NCBI GenBank assembly: GCA_020002185.1
Contig: CM034539.1
Span: 33,066,918-33,130,917, forward strand
Length of the DNA: 64,000 nt
Reading direction: 5' to 3'
From: Paraescarpia echinospica
Taxonomy: Eukaryota > Annelida > Polychaeta > Sabellida > Siboglinidae
Both the position numbers and the translations under genes were made by a program. This document shows positions 33,815 through 47,340 of this stretch, piece after piece. Position 1 is the first letter of the stretch, and the number at the start of each line of letters is the position of its first letter. The notes under the pieces are model-generated. The model searched no databases. It saw only the letters and a list, made by a program, of their open reading frames with translations, and had not been told where the DNA came from.

Positions 33815-34118
33815 GGTAAGTTTTATATAGCGCAGAATCCAGTCCATTACACTTTACTCCCAGAAAGATATGTTCAATCGAACACCATCTGACCTTTTTC
33901 TCGGAAGCATCCAGCCACGCAACAATTAATGCGCGAAGTATATTTGTACACAAATATCCACCAGTGTCTATAGTCATGTACATCCATACAGCAGAGTGAG
34001 CTGGAACAAAGTAGAGTGAACGAACTTGCCCAAGGTTCGACACGACAGCGCAGGATTCGAACCCGGTTTCTCTCGATTGAGAGTCAGAGGTGCTAAGTAC
34101 TGCGCTGCAAGCTAAACA
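33815..34118 (-). mobile_element. tRNA-derived SINE, minus strand, duplicated with its flanks
   Basis: Copy of the preceding SINE carried by the tandem duplication. It has the same canonical B box. Confidence 0.82.
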
Positions 34119-34551
34119 AAAGCTAAAGCTAAATAATGTCCCTCTCATAGTAGCCACTGGATTCACAAATGATCGACCACTAACAAAACAACCTCTGATG
34201 ACAAAAGTAAAACAAAACCTCCGATAAATTAGATAGTGTCTGCAGGCGCCTCGATGTCGACTACCTTCTCTGATCCCGATTGCGTCACATGAGAGAGAGA
34301 GGATAGGTAGATTAGAGAGTAGAGAGAGAGAGAGGAGAGAGAGGAGAGAGAGGCAAAGAAAAGAGATGTGCAGAGAGAGGGGAGAGAGTGGAGAAAGAGG
34401 AGAGAGAGTTAGTGGTGTTAAGAACGGGTTGGGGAAAAAGAACCGTGATCGGGGCGTTTGCAGACATTCTCTGTTAACGGTAGTCAGTCTGTTTCTCTAC
34501 CATGAATAAGCGAGCGAAGTATTTTGTAACAGGAAGTCTGGTGTGTTGAAC
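33815..34551. repeat. Tandem duplication, unit 2
   Basis: 737 bp. Shares GGTAAGTTTTATATAGCGC at its start and GGAAGTCTGGTGTGTTGAAC at its end with unit 1. A handful of substitutions are visible, so duplication is recent. Confidence 0.93.
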
Positions 34552-34655
34552 GTGGGAAAATGGGACATCGTTGAACATTAAAGGGAATTGCAAGTAATTG
34601 AGCCCGACTCGACCGTATTGCCAATAAAACATGTTTTGAAACTGGATGTTTTTTT
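34520..34655 (+). repeat. Interspersed repeat copy 2 (GTTGAACGTGGG family)
   Basis: GAAGTCTGGTGTGTTGAACG, then TGTTTTGAAACTGGATG, as in gene A intron 3860-4110. Confidence 0.55.
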
Positions 34656-35065
34656 CTGGAAGACGAAGCCGTGCACAGCATGAACCACGATTTCGCTACT
34701 ACCCGTTATGCAACGGTTAGCGATCGGTGTCTTTTAAAACCTCTTACAATTTACAATGTTGTTCATATAAAAGGTGTCTGATGTATAACAACAAAAACAT
34801 CTTCTTCTCGTTGTGATTAGTTGAACCAACTAACTGTGATCGGTTTAATGTTAGCGTTTAAATAACCAGCCATTATTCATCAAACCAGATATATATCACA
34901 GATGAATGGACACATTTGCATACTAATGTCATTATGGTATTACACCCACTCAACTGTACTTCACACTACCGTGCGTTGAAAAACAAACTCTCCTCTCAGG
35001 GTTGTCCCCGCATTTGTCTGCACATAGTAATTTGGAAAAAAATATAGCTTTATATTATATATACA

Positions 35066-35279
35066 CAACAACACACACGCAAGCACCCACGTGCACACGA
35101 ACGTGCAGGCAGGCAGACACGCACACACACGTACACACACGCACACACACACGCACACACACACGCACACACACGCTCACACAAGCACGCAAACACACGC
35201 ACATACAACACACGCACGCACACGCTAACAGAGAGAGAGAGTGAAGGGGTGGGAGAGAGAGAGAGGAGAGAGAGTGAGA

Positions 35280-35370
<91 letters not shown>

Positions 35371-35455
35371 GCACACACACACACACACACGCAAACGCAC
35401 ACGCATGCACACGCTTTCGCACGCGCACACACATACACACACGCATGCATGCACA
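35066..35455. repeat. Compound CA / AG / CA microsatellite
   Basis: CACACG tract (35066-35228), AG tract (35232-35369), then CACACGC tract. Confidence 0.96.
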
Positions 35456-35869
35456 AAAACTCTAATGTATTCTAGTGGGAACATTACGTAATCCATCTAA
35501 ATTACATAATTAAGAGGGCGATGACTTTCTTCAGATCCAACGCTAGTGTTATTATGTTATTACCCCACTCCGCTGTCTGGCAGTCAGACGGGCGCAAATC
35601 GGGTCGCTATTTGGGGCTCAGAAGTGCGCTAAGCGCAATTTTTTAAAACACAAATACGTCTGGAATGATGATGAATGATGGAACCAACGCACTGAGACAT
35701 CAAATTTAGGCAAACATGTGGTTATGTCGGTGCAATCGAGGTGGGCCCGGATACTAGACAAGTGCCCAAAATGTATCCGATATTACAGGCCCTGGCATAC
35801 CATCCTTTTTGCGCAACCTTCAGCCACACTGCAATTACTATCGAAGACGGTGACCAGCGAGCGATTGAG

Positions 35870-36715
35870 CCAATGAGTCAGTTAGCCAGTGAACCAGTGA
35901 GCCAGTGAGCCAGTGAGCCAGTGAATCAGTGAATCAGTGAGTGGGTTGTGGTTGGGTAGGTGGATGGGTGGGTGGGTGAGTGAGTAACTGACTGAGTGAG
36001 TGAGTGATTGGGCGAGTGAGTGAGTGAGTGAGTGGGTGAGTGAGTGAGTGAGTGAGTGAGTGAGTGAGTGAGTGAGTGAGTGAGTGAGTGGATGGGTGAA
36101 TGGGTGAATGGGTGGTTGAGTGAGTGAGCGGGCGTGCGAGTGAGCGAGCGAGCGAGTTAGTGAGTGTTTCTGTGAGTTAGTGAGTGAGTGAATGAGTGAG
36201 TGAGTGAGTGAGTTAGTGAATGAGTGAGTGAAAGAGTGAGTGAGTGAGTGAGTGAGTGAGTGAGTGAGTGAGTGAGTGAGTGAGTGAGTGAGTGAGTGAG
36301 TGAGTGAGTGAGTGAGTGAGTGGGTGGGGGGGTGGGTGGATGTATGGGTGGGTGGGTGTATGGGTGGGTGTATGGGTGGGTGGTTGAGGGAGGGAGGGAA
36401 GGAGGTAGGGAGGGAGGGAGGCTGGGAGGGAAGGAGGGAGGGAGATAGGGATGGAGGGAGGGAGGGAGAGAGAGAGAGAGAGGGGGGAGGGAGGGAGGGA
36501 ATGACTGGGTGGATTTTAGTTCAGTGTGTGAGTGAGTGAGTGAGTGAGTGAGTGAGTGAGTGAGTGAGTGAGTGAGTGAGTGAGTGAGTGAGTGAGTGAG
36601 GGAGTGAGTGAGTGGGTGAATGAGTGAGTGAGTGAGTGAGTGAGTGAGTGAGTGAGTGAGTGAGTGAATGAGTGAGTGAGTTGGCGAGCGAGTTAGCGAG
36701 TGTTTCTGTGCGTGA
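35870..36715. repeat. (GAGT)n tetranucleotide array
   Basis: More than 800 bp of GAGT units with GGTG and GGGA-rich variants at 36320-36500. Confidence 0.97.
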
Positions 36716-36890
36716 GCGCTTATGTTGGATGGTACCTGACCAGTTTATTTTGTTAGTAAAGTCAGCCTGTCTAAAACTGATGGTGTCATCCAAAGAGTTT
36801 TTTTTTATTAAGTGACCATTTTCTTGCATAGACTGGCTGCCTAACATTTAAGCAAGATGACACCTTTTAGGTAGTATATATATATATATA

Positions 36891-36958
36891 TGTCAGTCTG
36901 TTCCTAGTGTTTCATTTATTAATTAATGAGTAAATGAAACACTAGGAACAGACTGACA
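36891..36958. repeat. Perfect palindrome, 28-bp arms, 12-bp spacer
   Basis: TGTCAGTCTGTTCCTAGTGT is inverted as ACACTAGGAACAGACTGACA around TTAATTAATGAG. The arm word CTAGGAACAGACTG also follows the SINE tails at 4326 and 63098. TA-rich tracts flank both sides. Confidence 0.9.
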
Positions 36959-36969
36959 CCTTTCAGATA

Positions 36970-37008
36970 ATATATATATATACATATATATATATATTAT
37001 CTAAAACG
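36970..37008. repeat. TA-rich inverted repeat
   Basis: AGATAATATATATATA faces its complement TATATATATTATCT around CATA. Confidence 0.7.
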
Positions 37009-37079
37009 TGTCAATGTATTCATAGTTTTTCATTGATTAATTAATGGTCCCAACTTTCCCCTTCGTGGCAATGACACTT

Positions 37080-37130
37080 TGAGCTGTTGTGATGACTGGA
37101 TACTGCACTATGTAAGAACTCACAGTTACA
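37080..37130 (+). mobile_element. SINE tail fragment
   Basis: GACTGGATACTGCACTATG and AAGAACTCA match the SINE 3' end. A second fragment is at 37975-38025. Confidence 0.5.
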
Positions 37131-37404
37131 TTTTAAATAGGGTCCATTTAAGGATTCGTTTTATGATGAAGAACTTTACATCGCGTCGTGCAACGTGCAG
37201 CGACTGCGAAATTTCCCGCCTGTCTAAATATAGCACATTGCTGGTTTGGTGAAGAATGAACAGTAGCGATTACAACCAGAAGAAAGCCGGACTGTGCAAG
37301 ACATTTTTTTTAAACTACTTAGATAACACCGTTGGACGCGCTGTTTATACTAACAAAATAAACCGGTCGCGTAACCTGCAAAATAAGCGCTCATGCACAG
37401 CTAC

Positions 37405-37520
37405 AATCACTCACTCACTCACACACTCACTCACTCACTCACTCACTCACTCACGCATGCACTTGTTCACGCACTCACTCATGCACTCACTCACGCACGC
37501 AGTCACTCACTCATTCATTA
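37405..37520. repeat. (CACT)n tetranucleotide repeat
   Basis: ACTC units, the complement of the GAGT array 0.7 kb upstream. A shorter run is at 38240-38283. Confidence 0.93.
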
Positions 37521-38579
37521 ACGTCCACACGTAAACGCGTACGCGCGCGCACATACACACACACGCACATTCACGGCCGTGTTTTTGTTATGTGACTCGT
37601 GACATGCAGGCATTTCCGTATTCTGTGCATCAGTGAGGCCTCCTGTCTAAATGAATAAATTATTTATGTTGAACAAACATACATTGTTTAATGCACGTTG
37701 ACGTTATGGACGTTGTGGATATCAGAAGCGGACAGCATGGTTGTTTGGTTATATCTCACGTCGGACGAATTATGTAAAATCATAACATGTTGAACATCTA
37801 TCTGTAACCTCTGAATTTTTTGCCAGACAGGTTGTATAAGTAGTACGTGGCAAGAGACAGCGATGTACATTTAAGTGAACAAATAGTCTTCGCTAGTAAT
37901 TGCAGCGTGGCTGGAGACTGCACAGAGAAGGTCAGTATGCCGGGAGGTAAAGCGAGTAACACATAGGGTTATTGTCATGACTGGATACTGCGCTATGCAA
38001 GAACTCACTGTTATATTTTAAGTAGTACCAAAAATAGACTCACTTATCTATTTAGGTAGAACCCATTAGGGACTCGTTTTGTGTTGGCACAGTAACGATT
38101 ACATCCAGAAAAAAGGCAAGTGACGCAAGAAAATGTTCGCCTTATTTAAATGACTCTTTGGATGACGCCGATGGACGTGCTGATTTAACTAACAAAATAA
38201 ACTAGTCAGGTTCCCTTCGTCGTAAGCACTAACGCATTCGCTCACTTACTCACTCACTCACTCATTCATTCACTTACTCACTTTCGAAAATGCAAACAGA
38301 CAGATAGACAGAGTTTTATTATGTAGGTATGGAATGACCTTGCGTTCTGTGTGATCGCAGTATGATTATTAGCGAAATCTTCCACCTCACAAAGCAGACA
38401 CTAGAATGAAAACAGAGGAGTAGCTGAGGAGACGTACGGTCATCCTGTCTATCAAGTCTAAGTCGCCCTCTTCCCTTTTGTCGCTTTCAGTATAGGAAGT
38501 ATATTCGTGATCTGTTCAGCCCTTTGACTAGTTTGTTTACACCTATTGCGATAACCTACGATCTTTTCCACTCTGAGAT

Positions 38580-41500
38580 ATAAAATAAAATAAAATCAAT
38601 TTATTTTACAACAACAACAACATAACAGTATACATACACAAAACAACCATTTAAAAATAAAGTTGTGGTGCATGGTGGTCACATGGCATGTTATATGCCG
38701 TCTTCCTGTGACCCCATAATCATATATTTCGAAATATATTTACACGTACGTATCCGATTATTATTACGAGTGTATGATATCTTCTGTATGACAACGGACT
38801 GGGGATGCGATGGAGAAAGACACGAATTATTATAGGAAATTATTGTTAGAAAGCAATGATAAGAATTTGTTACGGTTCCAAGCATAGATACAAAAAAATA
38901 AACAAATATTTAATTGCACTCCGCACATCTGTGATTTAGGCAATGTACGTGGCCAAGATAGTTGTCTAGATATTGATTGGATAATAACAATTTGAATTTT
39001 TGTGTGGATTTGACGTTTTGTATCTTATAATCAAGATTATTCCTTAGTTTTATAAAAATTATGTTTAGGTAATTTAGATGAAAAATGTTCTGGGTTTCTC
39101 TGTATATAAGAGGTTACATTGTATAGTAATTCTGGTGTTAGTTGCTAGATTCTTTTCGGCATATAATGTTTCAAGGATTTAGGCAGCGTATTATGGTGAT
39201 AGTCATACATAAATAGTGAGAAATGCAACCTTTGAATATCAGTGGTCTTAAGTATATTTTCAGATTTAAAAATAGGATCGGTGTGACTTCTATATATTTT
39301 TGTTAATTATTCGTATAGCGCGTTTTTGTAAAATTTCAATCTTTCTTATGGTATTTCCATAGCCCCATGCTTGTACACAGTTAATAATGTGACTTTGAAT
39401 TAGGGCATCATAGAGAGTTTTTAAAGCATTATTTGGCAACAAATGTTTCATTCTATTAATTGCAAATATTGCTCTAGATATTTTAGAACTGATTATGTTG
39501 ATGTGTTTTCCATGTTAAATGTTTATCAGTATGTATTCCTAAGAACTTCACCGATTCTTTTTTGTTATCATTTCCAACATGTTTAATGATTTCACTGTTT
39601 ATTTTAATACAGTTATTTACCTGGTATTTGTTATTCGGTGGACTAAATATGCAAACGGTTTTTTATATTTAATGACAATTTATTGGCACAAAGCCAATCG
39701 TACAAATGTAGTAATTTTTGGTTTATGCTGTCAATTAAAGTATCAATATGAAGACCTGATTGTCATACCATTATGTCATCTGCAAAAGATAATAAATTTA
39801 GAGTTGTAGAGTTAGTTATATCATTGATATAAATTAAAAATAAGATTGGTCCAAGTATGGATCCTTGGGGCACTCCACTTATTATGTTTTTGGAGATGAT
39901 TGACATTTGTGTATCTCAGTATATTGTTTGCGATTTGATAAATAACTTGCAAACCAGTTATTGCTTATTCCCCGAATTCCTTTAAAGTTTAATTTGTACC
40001 GTAAAATATCAGGGTTTATTGTATCGAATGCCTTTGAAAGGTCTAGAAACACAGCCTATGTAGGGTATTTTGTTATTTTATCGTTTGCATCTGCAATATC
40101 TTTGAGCAGATGCAGTATTGGTTGAACAGTAGAATGTTTTGTACGAAACCCATATCGGTGTTTATACAAAATTTTATCTTTTTCTAAGAATATTATTTAT
40201 CTATTTCATACAATTTGTTTAATTATTTGAGAAATCGCGGGTAGAATACTTAGGTATATTATTGTTGAATACGCTATTGTCGCCTGATTTGAAGACGGGA
40301 ATGACTTGTGCAGTTTTTAAGTTTTCAGGAACAATTCCCGTGACAAAGGATAGCATATACTCAAGCGGAGTGGCTACTTCATGTATGGTCGCTTGCAGCA
40401 GTTTAGTGGATAGATCGTCGAAACCTTCAGTGCATTTAGTTTTAAGTTTTTGTACAATTATTTATATTTCTGTTGACAGCGTTGGTTGCATGAACAAAAT
40501 TACGGGATAGCTTCCTCTTAGGTGTGTTTCAAATTGCTTAACAGGGAGAGCTATTGAGTTATTATCGATTTACCTATTCCAACAAAAAATTTATTAAATT
40601 CTTTTGTAATTTGTTTTAAAGCTTTATTCTTTTGTCCGTTTATGATGAAGGTTTCTGGTAGTTTGCTGAATTCTTTTTGTTTATGTATTGCTTATCGTAA
40701 TACTAACCACTGGCCTATCGAAATATCTCTTGACACAATACTTCCATCTAAATGTTGGTATTCTCCGTCTCCATCTTCCTACGTATTCCGTTTTCCATGC
40801 TTTCTTGGTCAAATTCAGCTCACTCAATCTCATAGTATCTCCATCTTACCTTGTTTTCTTCATTCCTTCACGTTTTCATGCAGCGCGGAACCCAGTCGTT
40901 GGGATGGCTCAGATCGCTTTCCATTTCACTCTCTGACTGACCTGTTCGAGCGAACACCATCGCGACAACTCTGGGAAGCGTCCAGCTACGCTGCAAGTAC
41001 TGTGCCAAGATTAGTTATTGACATAATTTAGTTTTGGGTCATCATGATCACGTATTGTATTTCTCGCGGTCAGCTCAGTTCGGTAGTTCGAGAGAATCAC
41101 TACAACTCCACACCTGTAAAAAGGTGTACTGCTGTTTTAATAGCAGAGTCTATGTAACAACATGTGGCTTTAGCAGCCAGTGCCAGGACTCTGTCCAGGT
41201 TGACACCTCAATCCCTTGATGGCTAATGTGTCAAGTATACCCTTTTATTAAATACCTGCCACAATGTGGCAGCTCTATGACAACTATAGTGTTTAACTAT
41301 AGTTAGTACCTGCTACATATCCAAACATGTAAAATAAGGGTGGTGGTCTGAAAAATGTGTAGTAACAATACCATATGTAGTATTTAGTGTAGCTTTGGAT
41401 AGTTTTAAAAAAAACGTTATCTATTAGTGTTGCATTATAATTTGAAAATCGTGTCGGTGAAGTTATTTTTGGGTAAAAACTATGCGTAATTATTGCATCA

Positions 41501-41770
41501 GGAAAGTTCCCAAACACTCCTGTTTTGTTGACTCTTGGTGAATTGATGTTGAAATCTCCTGTAATTGTGACTTCTTTACTATTTTATCTAAGGAGTTTAA
41601 TATAGGAATACACTCGTAAATAACAAGTTTGTAATTTTCAATATTGTCTCTGGACGGTCTGTAAATATTTCCAAGTATGATTTTTTGGTTAAAAAATTAC
41701 CAATTATTTCAATAAATTGACCTTCCCATATAGCTGATGAATTAAATAGAGACTTAGTTTAGTGTATGAA
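38580..41770 (-). mobile_element. Jockey/CR1-group LINE with EN and RT, decayed
   Basis: On the minus strand, endonuclease pieces (GNIYRPSRDNIENYK, TGDFNINSPRVN, FGNFPDAIITHSF, PTRFSNYNATLIDNVF) lie at 41700-41290. RT pieces follow: LPETFIINGQ, EFNKFFVGIGKSI, SGVPQGSILGPILFLIYIND and LLSFADDIMV near 39750-39880. The 3' end at 38580 has a TTTTA-type tail. About 0.55 kb near 40740-41290 is foreign, including a SINE piece. Many stops. Confidence 0.82.
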
Positions 41771-42104
41771 CTGTTTGTTAGTACTCTAACTGCTCGTTTT
41801 TGTAGTTTATCAATTTTTGTGTGATTTTCGCCCTATGCGAGTAAACAGTCATTGATATGGGGACCACAAGTGCACTATAAAGTGTTAATAAAACATGTTG
41901 TGATAACACATGCTTCAGTTTATTTATAAATCCAATTGTAGTTAAGAATTTATTACATATTTTATAAATGTGTCTATTCCAGTTTAGGTGTTTATCTAAC
42001 ATTAATCCTAACAAATACAAATTATCTCAACATTCTAGTGGTGTGTCATCTATATTTAATTGCAATCTTAGAATTCGTTTCTGGGGATGACTGAACGTCA
42101 TGCA
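41765..42104 (-). mobile_element. LINE RT C-terminal fragment joined to a CAP exon
   Basis: Minus strand: HPQKRILRLQLNIDDTPLEC, LGLMLDKHLNWNRHIYKI and FINKLKHVLSQHVLLTLYSA. The RT frame starts exactly where the CAP exon homology ends, so a 5'-truncated LINE probably inserted there. Confidence 0.78.
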
Positions 42105-42234
42105 TTTTGCTCATGGAAATGTAGAGATTCTCGCCGTAGTTCTCTACTCTGTTGGCGCTTTGACGGTGGTGGAAGAAATTGTCTCCATATGCTGCCCAAT
42201 CGGCGGCATACTTGGCAATATTATCGTCCCAAAT
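42104..42234 (-). pseudogene. Orphan CAP exon fragment, LINE-truncated
   Basis: Minus strand: TGTAG acceptor, then IWDDNIAKYAADWAAYGDN, FFHHRQ and ENYGENLYISMS. Aligns with gene B exon 5 up to ISMS and lacks its last 13 codons and donor. CATCG-type pocket residues His and Glu remain; a Cys seen in B is Tyr. Confidence 0.87.
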
Positions 42235-43255
42235 CTACAACAGAACAAATCGACTTCATCACGTGCCGCACAAGAATGCGTTTTTGACGAAAACACCTTC
42301 ACGCAATATGCTTATACACTAAACATGTTCGTCACATAATACGTTTATATATTCATATCTAAACATATTCCTTTGTGCAACGAGGACTACATGTTATATT
42401 ATTATTACCTCTAACATCTGGCTTCTTAGACTTAAATTGATGTGCATAGCTAGAAATTGATGTTTGTCCGGTTGTTTGGGATAAATGGATTAACCGTCGG
42501 ACAAGTGAATCTGTTTCTACTGGTGGGACATTTGAGCCATTTGCAAGACGCACATCTAAACATCTTGATTCGTCTAATTTTAGTTTGTTAATTATTGAAA
42601 AGAATGTTTTGAACGTTTTTCATGGTACAAGTGAATTACTATACGGAGAAGTGAATTCCTTGTTGTACTTGTCAGTTCGATAAGTAAGTAATTTAAACGA
42701 ATTTCGAGCCTTGCTGTTTTCCCGCGTTATGAGCGAAATACAAAAAGGATTGCTTTTTACGTGAGGACACGATAGTATAAAGTTTCCGTCGACTTGTTTG
42801 ACGATTTGTATTAGGCCTTAGCTAACACTTTATTCGTTTTCACATTCTCACGAAATAGGTAAAGCTCAAAGAAAACGCCCGCATATATCAATGACGTAGT
42901 GTACAGTTTCCACAGGTACACATTAAACGTTTGGCATCGTTAAACCCCATTTTTTCCCCAAAACGTTTTATACTTTTAGTAATTAATGCTGTGTTATAGC
43001 CTAATCCCCATCCGGTACACTGATACAGGCAATCACCTTTTATAGAAACGTAACTGCTAGCAATAAGTCAATCTGTCGAACATTACGTATAGCAGGTAAT
43101 AATATCCTGATAAAGAGAGACGCTAACCGGGAGATAACTGACCAGTTAATGTGTCTTCTGAAAAAGTAAATAACTCTAAATAACTACCATTTTTAATATA
43201 TCGCCAATTGGTCGATCACAGGTCGATGTTCCAAGAACCCGGATGAACGTTAATA
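42235..43255 (-). repeat. Inverted copy of the gene B intron upstream of exon 5
   Basis: Reverse complement is colinear with 56000-56989: TCTTGGAACATCGACC, CGACCAATTGGCGATATA, TCGACGGAAAC, and the CTTGTCCGACG block. The homology stops near 43255, next to an RT fragment. Confidence 0.85.
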
Positions 43256-43269
43256 AACAAACTGTCGTA

Positions 43270-43510
43270 TTACGGAGTCAGAGGATGTGCAAATGGTCTC
43301 ATAAAGAGCTATTTAACCAACAGGACACAGTTTGTTGAACTGGAAGGCACATCATCTGACATGTCACTTATCTCTACAGCAATGCAACAGGGTTCTATAT
43401 TAATTCCTCTTCTATTTTAAGATATAAATAAATGATATTTTATTATATGCAACTAAACGTTTCGAGTAACTTCTATATGCTGACGATTCAATTAGATCAA
43501 GCTCATTGAG
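43270..43510 (+). mobile_element. LINE RT fragment
   Basis: YLTNRTQFVELEG, then ISTAMQQGSILIPLLF and LYADDSI in broken frames: the RT motif pair PQGSILGPLLF and YADD, decayed. Confidence 0.65.
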
Positions 43511-44189
43511 TGCTTTCAACCCACACACATTTAGCAAAGTTGTTTTGTATGCCCGAGTGTAGTACATTTACGCTTTGTTTAGTTTGTAATTGGCAGTTTG
43601 AACTCTGTCTTCCAACTCCGTCTAGATACCTGTGATATATCTGGCCCTGTCACCATCCACCTCTCCCAGGATTGTGGACTTCTATTAAACTTACAACACA
43701 ACTGTCACTCTCTGTGGGAGATTGACTTGATCTTGAGATCGGTCTAGTGATGTTGCTGTGAAAATATGTTGTGGTTTTTGCACAACAAAATGTCCATACG
43801 TAGGTTGCCAGTAAACGTGAAGATGTGTTGTCAACACGATGTTGAGTATGTTTTTTTATCGTTGACGTGAACTCGAAATGTAATTCTTAATCAATGACAT
43901 GTGTCTCTTCACCAGTATATGCACTGCAATTTATCTCATTGTTCAGAATGCAGCTCAGAAACAACTGCCAACAAGAATTGACAAACTTGTGAATATATAC
44001 GTATTCATATATGAACCACATATGGATTACTCAACCCCAAGAGGCGCTAAAATCATGTTCGTAAAAGGCATGCAGTGCAGCCATCTTGAATTTCAAAATG
44101 GCCGTCATCTGAGGATATAGCATATGGCAGAAATGATTCCTTGACGCTCAAAATGTTGGTTTAGTCACAAAGAACATGTTTTGTGTTAC

Positions 44190-44760
44190 TTAGAAGCTGA
44201 GATATCTGGACAATGGATTTCCGTGGCGGCCATCTTGAATTTTAGGCTTCTGTCAAAAAGTGCACAATCATGTTCCTTAGCCGCTATACTATAAGCATAG
44301 ATGTTGTGAATCTTCCAACTCTCGTTCGCAAGCGATTCAGCTTCGGCCATGCCTTTCGCGGAAGGTCGAAACAAGCACAGTGCACATATGGTTCTGGAAT
44401 GAACCTGTGTATGGAGGCGGGTTTTTACAGCCGCTCTTCTGTCCATGTTGTTGAAACCCAGTGTGCTGTTGTTTCACTTGGACCAAGACATTTCATAAGT
44501 TCGTGTGCTTGGCTGTTGATAGGGTGTTGTGATTTCAGGCGCTGTTCCCTAGCTCTTTCCGAGCAGATGCTATTTAACAGATGATCAAAGTTTCCTGCAC
44601 GCCTAGTCAGGGCCAGCGCAATTGCCTGTCTTCGTAGTGTCGATGGTGCAATGCCTGCGAGCGCAGATAGTTGTTCCACTCTGGTTCGTTTCAGGCATCC
44701 AGTGACGACTCGTAGAGAGCTGTTAATGCTGATGTCCAATTTTGATGTGTTGACTAGCGT
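44190..44760 (-). mobile_element. LINE RT C-terminal tail, minus strand
   Basis: INSSLRVVTGCLKRTRVEQL, LSALAGIAPSTLRRQ, ALTRRAGNFDHLL; farther on, in another frame, FDLPRKAWPKLNRLRTRVGR. This order is typical of the region after the RT domain in jockey-group LINEs. Confidence 0.72.
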
Positions 44761-45149
44761 TACTAGTGTGCATAGTTGCTAATTGAGACCATTCATTTAT
44801 GAATGCACCAGTGAATGCACCAGCGCACCACTAGATGAAATTCGGGATAGCCTTCCATATATTCGCTTGGCCGGAAGTAGCCTGGCCTATAATGTTAAAT
44901 TTATAGATTTTTAGAGGCAGGCGTGCCAAAACTAACCATCAACTTATTACCGTTTGCCTCTACCAGTGGATATTGTCAAGTCCAGAGCCTAGAGCTCATA
45001 GACCACTGCCCACCCCTGTTGGTAGTTGTAGGTTTCCAGCAATGTGTAGTACAATCTAGAGTCTGCTTTCTCTGGCAATGGTGCAAATGCTACGGAGGGT
45101 GGTGGTGGCGGCATAGAATTGGAATATTCTTTAATGTTTAATAATACTA

Positions 45150-45490
<341 letters not shown>

Positions 45491-46939
45491 ACGCTCTGGA
45501 TAGCTTATACACTGCAGAGATTAATATCCCATAATCAACCAGTTGACCCATCGGCTTCTATTTTGGCCTGCGTCTCAAAAGGCGTTTTGGATCAATGAGT
45601 CTCATCTTCACATAACGGGTCAATCTGTCTGATCCTGGTTTGACCAGGGGTGCATCTTTGTGCATACAAACTCTCGGGTTTATTAGACGCATCTGGCGAT
45701 CAGCATACATTCAACCAATGTATTGAAGTATTAACAACGTCATTACAGAATGAGATTTCAAACGCCCTGGATGACGTTTATACACATTCATTAACACAAC
45801 ATGTCAGGTACACCCACACCTATCAGTGCCCCCAAGCCAAACGATTTGAACCCCACCAAATTCACACGCTCCCTGCCTTTGCCTATACAACATCTTGGCA
45901 TAACAATTTGCCACAGCACGCAACAATTACCACATCGCTACCAAATTAGAATCAACTACACATAATTTGCTTTCATCCAGGCCGTTGTACTGTAGGCTAT
46001 TGCGGTGACTAAACTTTGACCGACAGAGTAGTTACAGTCGCTAAGTGGCTACTTAAACTAGGTTAGTATCTAGTTGTGCAGCAATGTGAAACGATGTTTA
46101 CGTAGCGTCCCATGAGTACTATTGGTAATAATGAGCGAAGAAGAAAACACACCACACCACACTAAGTCCCCGGCACACGGAACAGAACCACACCAACCAC
46201 TGAGTTCCATACTGACGACGGATAGTTCTCTTTATTAAATTATTACCATTTTAAACCAATTGTATGCAATGGTCGGTGGAATGGCATTTCGTGAAATCAA
46301 ATCGATTGTCAGTTATAACCAGGCAAGATAATACTTAGGGTTGTAATGAGTCATCCATGAATTGCTACACCTTTTCATAAGGGACACGCAAACATATTTT
46401 CTAAAGAGTTGACAGTTGTTAGAATCATGCATTGGAAACCTCTACCTTTCAAAATCACAAAGCCAGAAGGCACTATTTAATCAATCTATCGTGTTTAATA
46501 AATTAATATTTGTTTGTGTCAAGAGCTCAATAGATATTTGATCTATGGTATTTAAAGTTGCAAGGTGAGTAAAATTGTAATTTTGAACTTTTTTTTTAAG
46601 GATGTGTGCATATAAATTTACAAGAGTTTTGTAAAAACAAATTACCGATCGCTAGGTCCGGCTAACGGATGTCCCTTCTTTTACGTTGTGTTGGGTTAAA
46701 ATTGCATATTTTGTTTTTAAAAAACAAGTATACGGAGTTGTGGAAATGGACATAATTATAGTAAATGGGGCATGGTGATTCACTGGTGATTTGTTTTTAA
46801 AAGATGGACGATCTCAGAGTATGTCTTAGAGTGTAGTGGCCAGCGCATGTCTCGTGCGTGCGTGCGTCATTGCGTGCGTGCGTATACAATCTGTGTAATC
46901 GGCATGGAGAACAAGACTGGTAATGAATTGCCTGGTTGG

Positions 46940-47340
46940 AACGATTGGTAGATGTGCGGCATAGAGAGGTTCGTGTACTGTCGGGAGTCTGCTACTTGTA
47001 GAGGTGATCGGGATAGAGGAGTGTGTGTATTGTCATGATTACTGCTACTTGTTGGTGTGCAGAATAGAGAGATATTTGTACTGTTATGACTGTTATGATA
47101 TCGTTTACACGTGCTGGGTAGAAAGGTGCACGTATTGTCATGTTTACTGCTACTTGTAAATGTCCGGGATAGAGAGGTATGTGTACTATGTGTACTGCTA
47201 CTTGTGTAATGGGTGCGGGATAGCGAGGTGTGTGTACTTACATATTTATTGTTAACTGAAGGTGTGTGCGTCAGCGAGGTTTGTGTACTTGCATGTTTTC
47301 TGCTATTTGTATATGTGCGGGATAGGGAGGTGTATGTTTC
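46940..47340. repeat. Minisatellite, shorter paralogue of 16590-17400
   Basis: Six to seven units with ACTGCTACTTGT and GGGATAGAGAGGT. Confidence 0.85.

Noticed and set aside
44270..44584. 104-codon plus-strand frame
   Set aside because: Antisense of the LINE RT C-terminal tail.
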